From NCBI GenBank assembly GCA_049662565.1, contig JBATBW010000034.1, positions 1 to 15,447 of the forward strand: a stretch of 15,447 bases of DNA, written 5' to 3'. The notes under the pieces are model-generated. The model saw only the letters and a program-made list of their open reading frames with translations, was not told where the DNA came from and searched no databases. Of the stretch, positions 14,942 through 15,447 are shown piece after piece. The stretch is from JBATBW01 sp049662565 (GTDB lineage: Bacteria > Bacillota_I > Bacilli_A > Erysipelotrichales > Erysipelotrichaceae). The position numbers were made by a program, and so were the translations under genes. The first letter of the stretch is position 1; each line of letters starts with the position of its first letter.

Positions 14942-15447
14942 CTATAGTTCGTTTCCTGTTGTTTGTTGGGGCGAGATGGCTATTTCTAAATTGCCATTTC
15001 GTACTCTTAATTTGTCGATGAATTCTTTTTCTTTGGCACTGTTTTTTAGTTTAATATTGTAGGTGATCTTAAATAGACTTCCCAAATTGGTTGTTTTTAC
15101 TTTTATTAAACTATATATTGTTGTATATTCTTTAAACAGATCATCAAAGACCTTAGTATAATTGAGGTCTTCGGGAATAGTAATAGTAATAGTTTTGTCT
15201 AAGATATTATTATTTACTCCAAGAGGAGAAATATTATATATAATATTAACAAACGATACTATTGTGGCAAATAAAACGCTATAGCCCAGATAACCCATTC
15301 CTAACATTAATCCGGATGCCATTGCGATAAATATACCGGCTATTTCTTTCGCACTACCAGGGGCACTACGAAAGCGTGCAAGGGAGAAAGTGCCAGCTAC
15401 TGCGACACCGGTTCCAACATTACCATTGACCATCATTATAACTACAC
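14942..15447 (-). CDS. DUF4956 membrane protein (5' partial at window edge)
   Basis: The frame is open through the right edge, so the N-terminal membrane helices lie outside. The visible part begins near VNGNVGTGVAVAGTFSLARF and RSAPGSAKEIAGIFIAMASG, the best-conserved region of DUF4956 proteins. Two hydrophobic helices follow, to about residue 70 of the ATG-initiated reading, and then a soluble alpha/beta domain of about 90 residues. The ATG at 15436 is probably internal. DUF4956 genes in Bacillota often stand beside polyphosphate polymerase (VTC-domain) and CotH-like genes. Those would be expected just right of this window, and the adjoining Cthe_2159-like lipoprotein fits the same kind of cluster. 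Exact function is unknown. Confidence 0.85.
   Translation of the reverse strand, partial: VVIMMVNGNVGTGVAVAGTFSLARFRSAPGSAKEIAGIFIAMASGLMLGMGYLGYSVLFATIVSFVNIIYNISPLGVNNNILDKTITITIPEDLNYTKVFDDLFKEYTTIYSLIKVKTTNLGSLFKITYNIKLKNSAKEKEFIDKLRVRNGNLEIAISPQQTTGNEL

Noticed and set aside
1..15447. CRISPR array, tRNA or rRNA genes
   Set aside because: I saw no regularly spaced repeat array, no cloverleaf-like tRNA and no rRNA-like sequence on either strand. The only clear tandem repeat is the two-copy 17-bp unit.

Overview
The window reads as AT-rich chromosomal DNA of a low-GC Bacillota. Purine-rich Shine-Dalgarno (SD) sites, TTA/TTG leucine codons, PTS transport and Bacillus-like gene pairs suggest a Bacilli or Erysipelotrichia-type gut organism. 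No rRNA or tRNA fixes the taxon. TGA is used as a stop in at least two intact genes (ends at 1752 and 6306), so code 11 applies. Both window edges cut genes.

Region 1 (1-6333, + strand) is one sugar-uptake operon. It encodes a PRD-type regulator carrying its own IIB-like and IIA-like domains (5' end cut), a free EIIA, a UlaA/SgaT-type EIIC, a UlaB-type EIIB, the two halves of a split transketolase, and a small three-helix membrane protein. A perfect hairpin lies between the EIIC and EIIB genes, and a strong intrinsic terminator closes the operon. The usual ascorbate genes (lactonase, decarboxylase, epimerases) are absent from the window, so the sugar is probably a phosphorylated ketose handed straight to transketolase, rather than ascorbate.

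Region 2 (6449-7333, - strand) is a single AbiTii-domain gene, a probable phage-defence gene, with its own promoter and SD.

Region 3 (7334-12248, + strand) begins with a possible short transcript ending in a GNRA-loop terminator. A MrfA/YprA-type DNA-repair helicase follows, and its coding frame stops abruptly where a YwrD-like gamma-glutamyltransferase begins without its own N-terminus. The two genes are joined inside a short AAAAAGG tract near 9478, with a visible change in base composition. Two half-size CHR chromate-transporter genes follow, matching the Bacillus ywr gene set. The join is either a real deletion or rearrangement, or an assembly chimera.

Region 4 (12249-12748) holds a decayed IS66-type remnant: a tandemly doubled 17-bp end-like sequence and a frameshifted tnpA-like reading frame. 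A bidirectional-looking terminator follows.

Region 5 (12749-15447, - strand) is a compact operon. It encodes a DUF4956 membrane protein (cut by the right edge), a DUF4405 multi-helix membrane protein with a probably extracytoplasmic four-cysteine cluster, and a Cthe_2159-like beta-helical lipoprotein. Together they look like an envelope or cell-surface module.
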